Program-made: the position numbers and the translations under genes | Part shown: piece after piece, positions 24,094 through 32,552 of the stretch | Layout: the number at the start of each line of letters is the position of its first letter | Position numbering within the stretch: position 1 is the first letter of the stretch | Assembly: GCA_000733415.1 (NCBI GenBank) | Contig: KL662191.1 | Coordinates: 640,370-704,369, forward strand | Direction: 5' to 3' | Origin: [Leptolyngbya] sp. JSC-1 | GTDB taxonomy: Bacteria > Cyanobacteriota > Cyanobacteriia > Elainellales > Elainellaceae | Length of the DNA stretch: 64,000 nt | The notes under the pieces: generated by a model | The model's input: only the letters and a program-made list of their open reading frames with translations | What the model was told of the DNA's origin: nothing | Databases searched by the model: none

Positions 24094-25380
24094 CTATTCT
24101 GGCTCTACTACGGCTCCCATGAACAGCACCGTTCCAGTTTGGTTGTCGCGAATCGCATAGAAGAAGGGCCGATCCACCACCATCTGGAAGGGTTCATCCA
24201 GGCCAATTGAAGTCGCTCGCACGCCAACGGAGGTCACAGCCGCTGCTTCGGTGCCTTCTTCGTTCACTTCGATAAAGGTTTTGTGCTTCACCTCGTCTAC
24301 GGCAGTCGGTTCACTGCTGAGCTGAGAGAAATCGGCCTGATCTGCAAAGATCACCCCCATGCCCAAGGCTGTTAGCGCCTCATTGAGCGTCTCTTCGTAC
24401 TCAGATTTGAACTTGGGCAGTTGCAGCAGACCTTCCCGGCGGCGGAATTGCGGCATCCAGGTGTCCCAGTTTTCAGGCGTAAGGCCGCTATAGAACGCGG
24501 TCAAGCTAGAATTCGGGCGCGGCAGAAACACATACATGCTGAGGCGACGGTTGCCGTAGGGCAAACTCACGGCTTGGAACTGGTCGGTTTCGTAGTAAGC
24601 AAAATTGCCCTGTTGCGACATCATGGGATGCTGCTTTTGGCTGCCGTCGAGTAACTGAAAAGGCCGCTCGCTGGTGTTGTTGGGGTCGAATTGGGTGGTC
24701 CAGTTGCCCTTGAAGTAAACCGCATTGATCAGGAACAGCACCTGCTGGGGATCGATCTGGTCAATGATTTTGGTAATTTTGCCTTCAGTATTTTGGGCAA
24801 CCCAGGCATTGATCTGGTCTGGAGCGGTGGGATCACTGAAGTCCAGTTCGGTGATTTCGGCTCCGTAGAAGGTCTGATTCTGCTGCAAAAAATCTGGCTG
24901 GAACGAGAATCCAGACCGGCCCCAGAGGGAATTGGCTAGCTTTAGTTGCACCTGCGGATCGGCATTTTCCAACGTGGCTTCCAGCGCAGCACTGGCCTGG
25001 TTAAGATCCTGGACCGTCAGCCCCTGTAGTTCTAGGGCATTTGCCATCGCCTGTTGAGTATTGCCCGCAGCCCCGTTGTAGAGCATCGAGAGGGCAATCG
25101 CCACACTAGTGGGAGAAATCATAATATTGTCTGGCTGCTGCTGGACGAGCTGCGAAAACAGCTTGAAGCCAAAGCGGGTATGGGCCGCCGTCAGTTGGGG
25201 GTTAATATTCGCGTCAACATTCGGAGCAGGCATAGCATCTGGAGCAGGGGAGGGAGTAGGAGTGACAGTCGGGGTGGGCACTTGGGCAATCCCTTTGGGC
25301 ATTAGCGGAACGCTGGCATGGGTGCAGCCCAGCACAGCCAGTCCCAACAGTAAGGCCAGCCATCGGATTCGCAGTTTCAT
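24094..25380 (-). CDS. Serpin-family protease inhibitor, predicted lipoprotein
   Basis: A 428-residue serpin. The signal peptide ends in a lipobox (LAVLGC), so it should be anchored to a membrane outside the cytoplasm. The serpin fold shows NAVYFKGNWTTQFD, and the reactive-loop hinge VNEEGTEAAAVTSVGV matches the inhibitory consensus; the end PFFYAIRDNQTGTVLFMG is typical. Counting from the hinge puts the scissile bond near RAT-S. I start at ATG 25380, with GAGG 6 bp upstream; GTG 25392 is the longest frame. It lies directly downstream of a secreted subtilase, a possible target. Confidence 0.93.
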   Translation of the reverse strand: MKLRIRWLALLLGLAVLGCTHASVPLMPKGIAQVPTPTVTPTPSPAPDAMPAPNVDANINPQLTAAHTRFGFKLFSQLVQQQPDNIMISPTSVAIALSMLYNGAAGNTQQAMANALELQGLTVQDLNQASAALEATLENADPQVQLKLANSLWGRSGFSFQPDFLQQNQTFYGAEITELDFSDPTAPDQINAWVAQNTEGKITKIIDQIDPQQVLFLINAVYFKGNWTTQFDPNNTSERPFQLLDGSQKQHPMMSQQGNFAYYETDQFQAVSLPYGNRRLSMYVFLPRPNSSLTAFYSGLTPENWDTWMPQFRRREGLLQLPKFKSEYEETLNEALTALGMGVIFADQADFSQLSSEPTAVDEVKHKTFIEVNEEGTEAAAVTSVGVRATSIGLDEPFQMVVDRPFFYAIRDNQTGTVLFMGAVVEPE

Positions 25381-25477
25381 AGTCATCCTCACACGGTACT
25401 TCTTTTACTTCTCCAGGATGACAGTGCTGGCTCCAAAGTTCGCTGTGGTTACGGTTTTAGCAACTGGTTTACCGGAT

Positions 25478-27217
25478 TCAGCGGGCAGGGACCGTCCACC
25501 AGGCTAGGGCATAGGGCTGCACGGATTGATTCACCTGTTTACGAAACACCACCCGAATTTTGTAGCGTCCGGTTGTCGGAATCGGATGGAAAATATGCTC
25601 GACGCTATCAACCTGGCTCACCGATGACCAGACGCTGTCTGAAGTATCGGTCGCCTCGGCCGGCATGAGATAAACATCCAGGTTGTTCAAGCCCTGGTCC
25701 TGAAACGATTCTCCTTCGTCAAAGGCGTCGTTTTGGTTGCTGTCTTGCAATTCCACCAGGCGGTTCCAGGCTAGGGTAACTGCAACATGGCTCCCCCCCT
25801 GCAAGGGTTGCTCCAACTCGTAGTCTCGATAGCTAGGAGCCTCTGCTTCTGAAACATCCACCGTTTGGTAATCCCAGCCAATCGGGGGCACCGGCGCTGT
25901 CGGATTCCACTGTCCTGATTTGAACTGCTCAAAGGCGCGGTAGGCATTCAGATGACCCGTACCCATCTCGGCATCCAGCGGTAGTTTGGGGTCGCGGTAG
26001 GCATCCGATTCTAGCCAGGTGCGGTTGGCAATGTTGCGTAAGGTGCGGCTCATCCCCAGCAGCAGCCCGTCGCCCGCGTCTTTTAGTTTATCTGCCGAAT
26101 TCATCAGCACGACCTTCATCACTTCTTGCTGCCGCGCCATCAGGGTCCACTGGGGAAGAGGGCTGTTAGCGTCCATGCCTTGACGGATCATGCGGTCGCC
26201 GTATTCTTGCAGCAGTGCCACCGTAGCCGTGACATGGGGAGAGGCAAAGCTGGTACCGCCTGTATCGGGAGGAGCGACAGACCCATCGGGCTTGAAGGTG
26301 GCGATGGCTCGTCCGGGAGCAACGAGAGTCACCGAGCGTCTGGGTCCCACATTGCGTTCGGTAGCGGGATCGCGGCCAATCACGAAGGTCGGCTCACTAC
26401 CCAAACTGAAAAAATCGACTTTGTCGAAAACGCCTGTATTGGGAACCAGCACCATCGAGTTAGCAATCGTCATGCCGTTGAAGGTGTCGGTAGGAATCGG
26501 AAAGCCGCCCCGGCCCTGGTTGCCGGAAATCACGTAAAGGGCATTGTGTACGCGCGAAGACCAGTCTACGCATTGGGTCAGCAGAGCGTTGCCGTCGAGT
26601 ACAGGTTTGGGACGTGGATCGCGCCTGAGCGATTCACCAAAGCTGAAGTTAATTGCCCGCACATCGCCACCGTTTTGGTTGGCCACGGTTTGCGTCGCCA
26701 CACATTCCTGCGGCTGCCCGCCATTTGGATCGTTGCCAATCGCCGAGGAGTAGAGCATCGCACCCGGCGCAACACCCCGCAGCCGCTTGTCTTGGCTGAC
26801 CATGATGCTGGCAACTCGGGCCGCGTGATTGTCCACATAATCATTGGGCTGGGCCGAATTGTTGCGAACAAACAAGCGCTGCACCCGCACCGCCGAGTTG
26901 GTATTGGCGGCCTTGTCCAACCCTAGCTGAGCCGGACGCCCCACTTCCACCTGCCCGATGGCAATTTTGCGCCCCGTCAGATTGTAGGGAGCCTCGTGCA
27001 AGCGGTAGGCATCGATGCCCGTTTCTCCCACCGAATTACTTAAGGCCAACACCGGAGCACTCAGAAAACCCAGAACCGCACTCCCCAGCAGCACTAGTTG
27101 GGTCCGTTGTCGGGGTGCAGCGCAGCGCCAAAGCAGTCGCAGATACAATCGCTGGTTTGAGGTTTGAGAGGAACGGGGGCTGACTGGGACTGAAGACTGC
27201 CGCTGCATTTGGGTCAT
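25478..27217 (-). CDS. S8 (subtilisin-like) serine peptidase, secreted
   Basis: A protein of about 579 residues. A membrane-type signal segment (LVLLGSAVLGFLSAPVLALS) implies export. The serine is in GTSFASPHVTATVALLQEYG, the oxyanion asparagine in VISGNQGRGG, and the histidine probably in DNHAARVASIM. The usual catalytic aspartate motif (DTG/DSG) is not seen; the equivalent strand reads IAIGQVEVGRP, with glutamate. A C-terminal beta-rich region (450-579) resembles a proprotein-type jelly roll. The start is ATG 27217, with AGGA 7 bp upstream. The serpin gene follows. Confidence 0.88.
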   Translation of the reverse strand: MTQMQRQSSVPVSPRSSQTSNQRLYLRLLWRCAAPRQRTQLVLLGSAVLGFLSAPVLALSNSVGETGIDAYRLHEAPYNLTGRKIAIGQVEVGRPAQLGLDKAANTNSAVRVQRLFVRNNSAQPNDYVDNHAARVASIMVSQDKRLRGVAPGAMLYSSAIGNDPNGGQPQECVATQTVANQNGGDVRAINFSFGESLRRDPRPKPVLDGNALLTQCVDWSSRVHNALYVISGNQGRGGFPIPTDTFNGMTIANSMVLVPNTGVFDKVDFFSLGSEPTFVIGRDPATERNVGPRRSVTLVAPGRAIATFKPDGSVAPPDTGGTSFASPHVTATVALLQEYGDRMIRQGMDANSPLPQWTLMARQQEVMKVVLMNSADKLKDAGDGLLLGMSRTLRNIANRTWLESDAYRDPKLPLDAEMGTGHLNAYRAFEQFKSGQWNPTAPVPPIGWDYQTVDVSEAEAPSYRDYELEQPLQGGSHVAVTLAWNRLVELQDSNQNDAFDEGESFQDQGLNNLDVYLMPAEATDTSDSVWSSVSQVDSVEHIFHPIPTTGRYKIRVVFRKQVNQSVQPYALAWWTVPAR

Positions 27218-27380
27218 GGGTAATCCTGGTATCCGAAAAAGCAAGACGATTATGGTAAACTTCTGATGAAATTTGCCAGCCATCCGCACATCCAAATAAG
27301 GGGCTGGGGTTGCGCTTTGTTACACTGATTACAAAAGCAGGACGCTTAGAAAACAGGACGCAGGAGATCTGAGGAGAGCT

Positions 27381-28088
27381 ATGACCCAAACTTTATCGCC
27401 GAAACCAATCGTCGTTGCCCCATCGATTCTATCAGCAGACTTTAGCCGATTGGGAGAGGAAATTAAGGCCATCGACGAGGCTGGAGCCGACTGGGTGCAT
27501 GTAGATGTGATGGATGGTCGCTTCGTCCCCAATATTACGATCGGTCCGCTGATTGTGGATGCCATCCGCCCCTACACCCAGAAGCCACTGGACGTGCATC
27601 TGATGATCGTCGAGCCAGAGAGATATGTGGCCGATTTTGCCAAAGCCGGAGCCGATCACATTCTGGTGCATGCCGAATCCAGCTCTACGATTCATGTACA
27701 TCGGGTTTTAGGGCAGATCAAAGAATTGGGTAAAAAAGCAGGCGTAGTGCTGAATCCGGGCAGCCCGCTCGATTTGATCGACTATGTGCTGGATCTGTGC
27801 GACATCGTCCTAATCATGAGCGTCAACCCTGGTTTTGGCGGCCAGAGCTTCATTCCGTCTGCAGTTGGCAAGATTCGTAAACTGCGCCAAATCTGCGACG
27901 AGCGCGGCCTTGATCCTTGGATTGAAGTGGATGGCGGCTTAAAGGCGAACAACACCTGGCAAGTGCTGGAAGTGGGCGCTAACGCGATTGTGTCGGGTTC
28001 AGGCGTGTTTGGCCAGAAGGATTACGCGACGGCGATCGAAGGTATCCGCACCAGCAAGCGTCCAGCACCGGAGTTGGTTACGGCTTAG
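27381..28088 (+). CDS. rpe: Ribulose-phosphate 3-epimerase
   Basis: A 235-residue TIM-barrel enzyme interconverting ribulose 5-phosphate and xylulose 5-phosphate in the Calvin and pentose phosphate cycles. APSILSADFSRLGEEI, VHVDVMDGRFVPNITIGP, LDVHLMIVEPERY and EVDGGL carry the metal ligands and catalytic aspartates, and NPGFGGQ is the phosphate-loop motif. AGGAG and GAGG lie upstream of the ATG. A strong hairpin terminator follows at 28118-28142. Confidence 0.97.
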   Translation: MTQTLSPKPIVVAPSILSADFSRLGEEIKAIDEAGADWVHVDVMDGRFVPNITIGPLIVDAIRPYTQKPLDVHLMIVEPERYVADFAKAGADHILVHAESSSTIHVHRVLGQIKELGKKAGVVLNPGSPLDLIDYVLDLCDIVLIMSVNPGFGGQSFIPSAVGKIRKLRQICDERGLDPWIEVDGGLKANNTWQVLEVGANAIVSGSGVFGQKDYATAIEGIRTSKRPAPELVTA

Positions 28089-28117
28089 TCGCTGGTTCTA
28101 GATTTTGAATCATCTGG

Positions 28118-28142
28118 GGGGTAGACTCCTCTACCCCTTTTT
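28118..28142 (+). terminator. Rho-independent terminator of rpe
   Basis: An 8-bp perfect stem GGGGTAGA/TCTACCCC with a CTCC loop is followed by five T residues, 30 bp after the rpe stop codon. Confidence 0.85.
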
Positions 28143-28431
28143 GTTTGCCTCTACTTCTCCTGCCACCACAGCATCAGCACTCTCGGAAAATTGGATTTCA
28201 ACCACCGTCTGCTGCCCAAAAGCAGCTTGGAGTTTTGTCAGAATTTCGTTGAGGTGAGGATGAACCATAATGATTACGGAATGGACCACCCTGAAATTGC
28301 GGTACCAATGGCTGCCATTAGTCTAATCGTTTCCTGGAGAGCGACCACAATTCGCTAACAATGGGTAATGTCTTTGCGACTGAGCGTGCATCGCTGCGAT
28401 GCAACAGGAAACACGTTACCGACTTCAATAA
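28143..28431. other. Intergenic region between rpe and the XRE regulator
   Basis: About 290 bp. A minus-strand frame of 45 codons (28131-28268) starting MVHPHLNEILTKLQAAFGQQ is visible, but it overlaps the rpe terminator and has no recognised family. I treat it as an unproven fragment. Confidence 0.35.
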
Positions 28432-28719
28432 TTAATCTGTCCTGCCCTCCTGCTTGTCGCTGTCTGGGTCTGGGTCTGGGTCGATTTTTCCCTTCGATAC
28501 ATCACCTAGGTAGAGTTGAACAAACGCTTCAGCGGCAGATGGGTTGATGTTTCTAAGAGCTTTGACAATTTCAACTACTGTTTCTGCGTTGGGGTCACGC
28601 ACTTCATGCACCCAGCGGTAAACACTACCCCGCTCAACACCTAAAGCAACTGCCAAGCTGTTTTGGCTAATGCCGTATTGCTCCAAAATTTGCTTGAGGG
28701 CTTGTCCTGCTTTTCCCAT
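28432..28719 (-). CDS. XRE-type helix-turn-helix transcriptional regulator
   Basis: A 95-residue regulator. The helix-turn-helix is KQILEQYGISQNSLAVALGV followed by ERGSVYRWVHEVRDP. The C-terminal tail contains an Asp-Pro run (DPDPDPDSDKQEG), which is likely disordered. I use ATG 28719; TTG 28743 would add eight residues. A perfect 9-bp inverted repeat lies 68 bp upstream and is a candidate operator for self-regulation. Its neighbours are decayed or chimeric genes, so it may be the survivor of a lost module. Confidence 0.85.
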   Translation of the reverse strand: MGKAGQALKQILEQYGISQNSLAVALGVERGSVYRWVHEVRDPNAETVVEIVKALRNINPSAAEAFVQLYLGDVSKGKIDPDPDPDSDKQEGRTD

Positions 28720-28786
28720 GCTCTGTTCGCGAAGGTGTCGCAACCCATCGTGTCAGAGGATGATGATTGGGTAAATGTAGACCAGA

Positions 28787-28820
28787 TGGATCACATCCTG
28801 TATGATGCAAGTGTGATCCA
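28787..28820. promoter_or_regulatory. Candidate operator: perfect 9-bp inverted repeat
   Basis: TGGATCACA (28787-28795) and TGTGATCCA (28812-28820) are exact inverted copies separated by 16 bp. They lie between the XRE regulator and the divergent remnant gene at 28860, where a repressor could control both. Binding is not shown. Confidence 0.5.
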
Positions 28821-28859
28821 GTTGGATTACGTCACTTCATCTAAATCCAGTTCACTTCT

Positions 28860-29113
28860 ATGCAGAAATATTTCTTAGAGGATTCAACCCATACTCCTGC
28901 GGTGCGTTTCGCTGTTGACACTACAGTCACCTCAGACCCAACCCGCGAGTCTGTTCGACTATTGGCGATTGGTTCTCGCAGAGGCGTGCTGCATGGGATT
29001 CATCGACTGCACCGCTTAAACTTTGCTGAGGCTGGAGCTTGGAGTCCGCTGTTGCCCGGTCCAATCCTGGGGAAGTCATGAGTATTTTGACGCTGAGCTT
29101 TTGGATCGATTGA
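28860..29113 (+). pseudogene. Frameshifted conserved cyanobacterial small protein gene
   Basis: From ATG 28860 the frame reads MQKYFLEDSTHTPAVRF, continues with SVRLLAIGSRRGVLHGIHRL and WSPLLPGP, then stops at TGA 29077. It resembles a small cyanobacterial family that ends WSPLLP-PNPGEVMSILTRY. Adding one A at CCAATCCTGG (near 29062) restores NPGEVMSILTLSFWID and a stop at 29111-29113. A single-base deletion therefore truncates the expected C-terminus. It may be a pseudogene or a sequencing error. Confidence 0.55.
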
Positions 29114-29260
29114 GCTGAACACCTTATCTGCACCCACAACTCTCTAGCATCCTCAAACATGCTCTGCCAAACTAGAGACACCACAAACCGAGGCAAGGCA
29201 TGACTCGCGAGCAGCAATCTGAACCAAAGAGTAAATAGTTAACCATTAAGGGAATGTACT

Positions 29261-29626
29261 ATGCAAATTACGATCGACCTACCGCCAGATCTTGAGCAGG
29301 ACTTGATCCGACAAGCAGCCCAATCCAACATTCCACTTCAAACCTTGATTCTGCAAGCCCTACGCCAGTTAATCCAATCAAAATCTGGTCCTACTGCCCA
29401 GTGGTCGGAGGTTATTTTGTCCTATGAAGGAAGCCCTGATTTCCCTACAACTCGTCATCCAGAATTAGTTGACCAGCAAGAAAAACTGCTAGAGACAATC
29501 GCTAAACCCGAACAAATTCAAGCAGGAGACACAGGAGAACTACTAGCAATTCGGTTCTATCCGCAAACCGCGTTAACGAGCAAATTTATGGTGGTTGCTT
29601 ACCGAGAAGTTTCAAAGGGTGTCTAG
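29261..29626 (+). CDS. Chimeric protein: antitoxin-like N-terminus joined to a toxin-like domain fragment
   Basis: A 121-residue protein. Residues 1-40 (MQITIDLPPDLEQDLIRQAA) look like the ribbon-helix-helix antitoxin start common in cyanobacteria, followed by the usual linker WSEVILSYEGSPDF. From RHPELVDQQEKLLETIAKP onward it resembles a different small family whose members continue YREV..DGFILTAYFTRR. Here the end (VVAYREVSKGV) stops before that part. A fusion by deletion is the simplest reading. AAGGGA precedes the ATG. A 33-codon frame overlapping its stop (29626-29727) is not recognised. Confidence 0.6.
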   Translation: MQITIDLPPDLEQDLIRQAAQSNIPLQTLILQALRQLIQSKSGPTAQWSEVILSYEGSPDFPTTRHPELVDQQEKLLETIAKPEQIQAGDTGELLAIRFYPQTALTSKFMVVAYREVSKGV

Positions 29627-29704
29627 TGAAAACGGTAGAATCTCTCGATTGCAAAATTGAGCTAGTGAACGAAGGATCAAGCATGCGGTTGACCTATTCA
29701 ATCG

Positions 29705-31858
29705 TCACTGCTCTGCCAGCTCCATAAACACCTTTTGGGCATTGATCTCCGCAGCAAGTGAGCGTGGGCGACGTTGCACATAGCGTCCGGTAGATTTTAG
29801 CTCCCAAGCATAGCGGTTATCGGCTAGTAATGTACCCAGAATTTCCTGCAAATCCTTGGCCAACGAGGGGTCATCAACCGGGGCAATCACCTCGATACGA
29901 CGGTCAAAGTTGCGCGTCATCCAGTCGGCACTGCCAATGTAGGTTTCGCCTGCACCTCGGTTGTGGAAATAGAAGATGCGAGAATGTTCCAGATAGCGGC
30001 CCACAATACTAATCACGTTGATATTTTCACTCACACCAGCGATACCCGGAGATAAACAGCAGGTTCCCTGGACAATTAAGTCAATTTTCACGCCCGCTTG
30101 CGAGGCTTCGTAGAGAGTTTTAATCATCTGAGGATCCACCAGGGCGCAAAGTTTGGCGACAATCCGCGCGGGGTATCCCTGCTGGCAGTGCTCGCTTTCC
30201 CGATGAATCAACCGAATCAACTGATCGCGTAAGTTCACTGGGGCGACGAGCAGCTTGCGATAGCGCCGTTGACGAGAATAACCAGTCAGATAGTTAAACA
30301 GTTCAGACAAATCCGTGCCCAAATCCTCACGGCAGGTCAGTAAACCCACGTCCGTATACAGGCGAGCCGTGCGGGGGTTGTAATCACCGGTGCTGATATG
30401 GGCATAGCGCTGAATTTCGCTGCCTTCCTGCCGCACTACCAGAGCAACTTTAGCGTGGGTTTTGAGGCCCATCAGACCATACACCACATGTACACCTGCT
30501 CGTTCCAGTCGTCGTGCCCATTGAATATTCACCGCTTCATCAAAGCGGGCTTTGAGTTCCACTAACACCGTCACCTGTTTGCCGTTCTCAGCCGCCGCAA
30601 TTAGCGTTTCTAGCAGTGCAGAATCGGTTGAGGTGCGGTAGAGAGTCATCTTGATCGCCAACACCGCCGGATCATGAGCTGCCTGATCAATAAACACCTG
30701 TACCGACGCTGCAAACGAATGATAGGGATGATGCAGCAGAATGTCACTGCGGCGAATCGCCGCAAAAATATCTTCAAGCGTTTCTCGATTAAACCGCTGA
30801 TTCGTCTGCCGTAATTGGAGTGGAATCGCCGCTGTCCAAGCCGGATACTTCAGTTCAGGCAGCGGTAGATCGGAAAGGAGTTGCAGATCGCGCAGACAGA
30901 TTAACCCGTCTGATTCATAAATATCCTGCTCGGTCAATTCCAACTCTCGCATCAGAGTAGAGCGGATTGGGGCTGGCATCGAGGCTTGAATTTCTAACCG
31001 GACGGCGGTTGCCCCAACCCGTCGCTTGCGCAGTTCCTGCTCCACCGCTTGCAGCAAGTCTTCCGCGTCTTCTTCTAGCGTGAGGTCGGCATTGCGGGTG
31101 AGCCGGAAAAAGTAAAACTCGGTAACCGTCATGCCTGGAAACAAAAAATACAGATGCTGGGCGATAATTTGCTCGATCGGCACCCCAGCCCAAACCGTTT
31201 TCCGGCTCCGATGCACCGGCCACAGCGTGTCTGGCAGTGCGATAAATCGAGGCAACAGGTTGGGTACCTTGACTCGAGCAAACCGTTTGACGCCGGTTGC
31301 ACTATCCTGCACCACCACTGCTAGATTCAGACTCAGGTTAGAAATGTAGGGAAACGGATGGCTGGGGTCCAGCGCGAGCGGTGTCAGTACCGGAAAAATC
31401 TGCTCTTCAAAATAGTGCTGAAGATACTGCTGCTGCTGTGGTTTCAAATCAGCATAGTCAAGCAGATAAATACCTTTGGCTGCGAGTTGGGGACGCAGGG
31501 CTTGCTCAAAGTGACGGTGATGCTGAGCCACCATTGGCCGCAATCGCTCTGCAATCGCAAGCAACTGTTCTGCTGGCGTGCGATTGTCTGGCGTAGGTTT
31601 GCTGATTCCTGCCTCTAGGCGCTGTTTCAGCGTCGCCACCCGCACCATAAAGAATTCATCCAGATTAGAACAAAAGATAGCCAGAAATCTGAGGCGCTCT
31701 AGTAAAGGGTTGCGGGGATCAAACGCCTCGTGCAACACCCGATTGTTAAATTCCAGCCAGCTGAGTTCTCGGTTGAAGTAGTACCGTGAGTCGTTAAGAT
31801 CCGGGCGGAGAGGCACTTTAGTGGCCTTTGGTTTAGTGGCCTTTTTAGATCTGGGCAT
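29705..31858 (-). CDS. ppk1: Polyphosphate kinase 1
   Basis: A 717-residue PPK1 that polymerises the gamma-phosphate of ATP into polyphosphate. The N-terminal domain begins YYFNRELSWLEFNNRVLHEA. The phospholipase D-like domains follow, with IKMTLYRTSTDSALLETLIA. GLKTHAKVALV contains the autophosphorylated histidine, ISTGDYNPRTARLYTDVGLL follows, and RNFDRRIEVIAPV is near the end. A short basic N-terminal extension (KKATKPKATK) is added. It is a single gene. Confidence 0.96.
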   Translation of the reverse strand: MPRSKKATKPKATKVPLRPDLNDSRYYFNRELSWLEFNNRVLHEAFDPRNPLLERLRFLAIFCSNLDEFFMVRVATLKQRLEAGISKPTPDNRTPAEQLLAIAERLRPMVAQHHRHFEQALRPQLAAKGIYLLDYADLKPQQQQYLQHYFEEQIFPVLTPLALDPSHPFPYISNLSLNLAVVVQDSATGVKRFARVKVPNLLPRFIALPDTLWPVHRSRKTVWAGVPIEQIIAQHLYFLFPGMTVTEFYFFRLTRNADLTLEEDAEDLLQAVEQELRKRRVGATAVRLEIQASMPAPIRSTLMRELELTEQDIYESDGLICLRDLQLLSDLPLPELKYPAWTAAIPLQLRQTNQRFNRETLEDIFAAIRRSDILLHHPYHSFAASVQVFIDQAAHDPAVLAIKMTLYRTSTDSALLETLIAAAENGKQVTVLVELKARFDEAVNIQWARRLERAGVHVVYGLMGLKTHAKVALVVRQEGSEIQRYAHISTGDYNPRTARLYTDVGLLTCREDLGTDLSELFNYLTGYSRQRRYRKLLVAPVNLRDQLIRLIHRESEHCQQGYPARIVAKLCALVDPQMIKTLYEASQAGVKIDLIVQGTCCLSPGIAGVSENINVISIVGRYLEHSRIFYFHNRGAGETYIGSADWMTRNFDRRIEVIAPVDDPSLAKDLQEILGTLLADNRYAWELKSTGRYVQRRPRSLAAEINAQKVFMELAEQ

Positions 31859-32053
31859 ATCCAGACAAGCAACAGGAGAACGAAACCTACCTTCTTAGTT
31901 TCGCAGTAAAGCCGTGCAATTGCGGGGGAGATAGGAGATAGGAGGCAGGAGACAGAATTACCAAGATTAGGGAGGCTATGCCCACACGAACTACCCTTAC
32001 TGAAATAATGGGTTCATCCCCTAAATTGAACGGCTCCTGCTATCCCCTCTCCC

Positions 32054-32260
32054 CTAAAACACCTCATCTTCACGCCCAACCCACCACTCACCTAAATTCA
32101 TCAAATCCTGGTGAATGTCCCTCAGTTCGGCCTCGTATTCCTCAGGGGTGAGGCCGGCGCGGCGCTCTTGCAGTTTTTTTAGGCGCAGCTGGGTCAGCAA
32201 CCAGGGCTTAGAGATGCCGTCTGTGGCTTCGATGTACTGGGCGAGTTCTTCACTGTCCAT
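32054..32260 (-). CDS. Small conserved hypothetical protein
   Basis: A 68-residue acidic helical protein with EELAQYIEATDGISKPWLL and EEYEAELRDIHQDLMNLGEWW as its visible blocks. I recognise it only as a small cyanobacterial-type protein without a named domain. It stands alone between ppk1 and sodB, which does not suggest a role. Confidence 0.65.
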   Translation of the reverse strand: MDSEELAQYIEATDGISKPWLLTQLRLKKLQERRAGLTPEEYEAELRDIHQDLMNLGEWWVGREDEVF

Positions 32261-32376
32261 AGGTTCAGTAATAGCTTCGATAGGGCTTTGATAGGCTGCA
32301 ATGCCTTTAGTTAGCTTAAACCGATCTTTAGGAATATAAGAACTAGGAGATACAGCTTTTTCAGGCTAGTGAAGTA

Positions 32377-32446
32377 CGAAAAACGGGGTGCAGGGGCAGT
32401 GCCCCTGTGTGGGGACTTCGCCCCCACATCCCCCCGTACCTCGCAT
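32377..32446. repeat. GC-rich intergenic palindromes
   Basis: GGGGTGCAGGGGCAGTGCCC (32388-32407) contains a self-complementary GGGGCAGTGCCCC core. Next to it TGTGGGG-acttcg-CCCCCACA forms a hairpin with a cTTCGc-type loop. Such elements are often dispersed in filamentous cyanobacteria. This one lies beyond the 3' end of sodB and may also end its transcript. Confidence 0.6.
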
Positions 32447-32552
32447 GAGTGAAAAACACTGTAGGAATAGAAGAATCGAAAGAAAAACAGCCACGATTGC
32501 TCATGACTGCCCTGATCCTGTCGTCAGTTGCAAGGATTAGCCAAGGCCAACA

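Noticed and set aside
28131..28268. 45-codon minus-strand ORF after rpe
   Set aside because: It overlaps the rpe terminator, has no convincing ribosome-binding site and matches no family I know.
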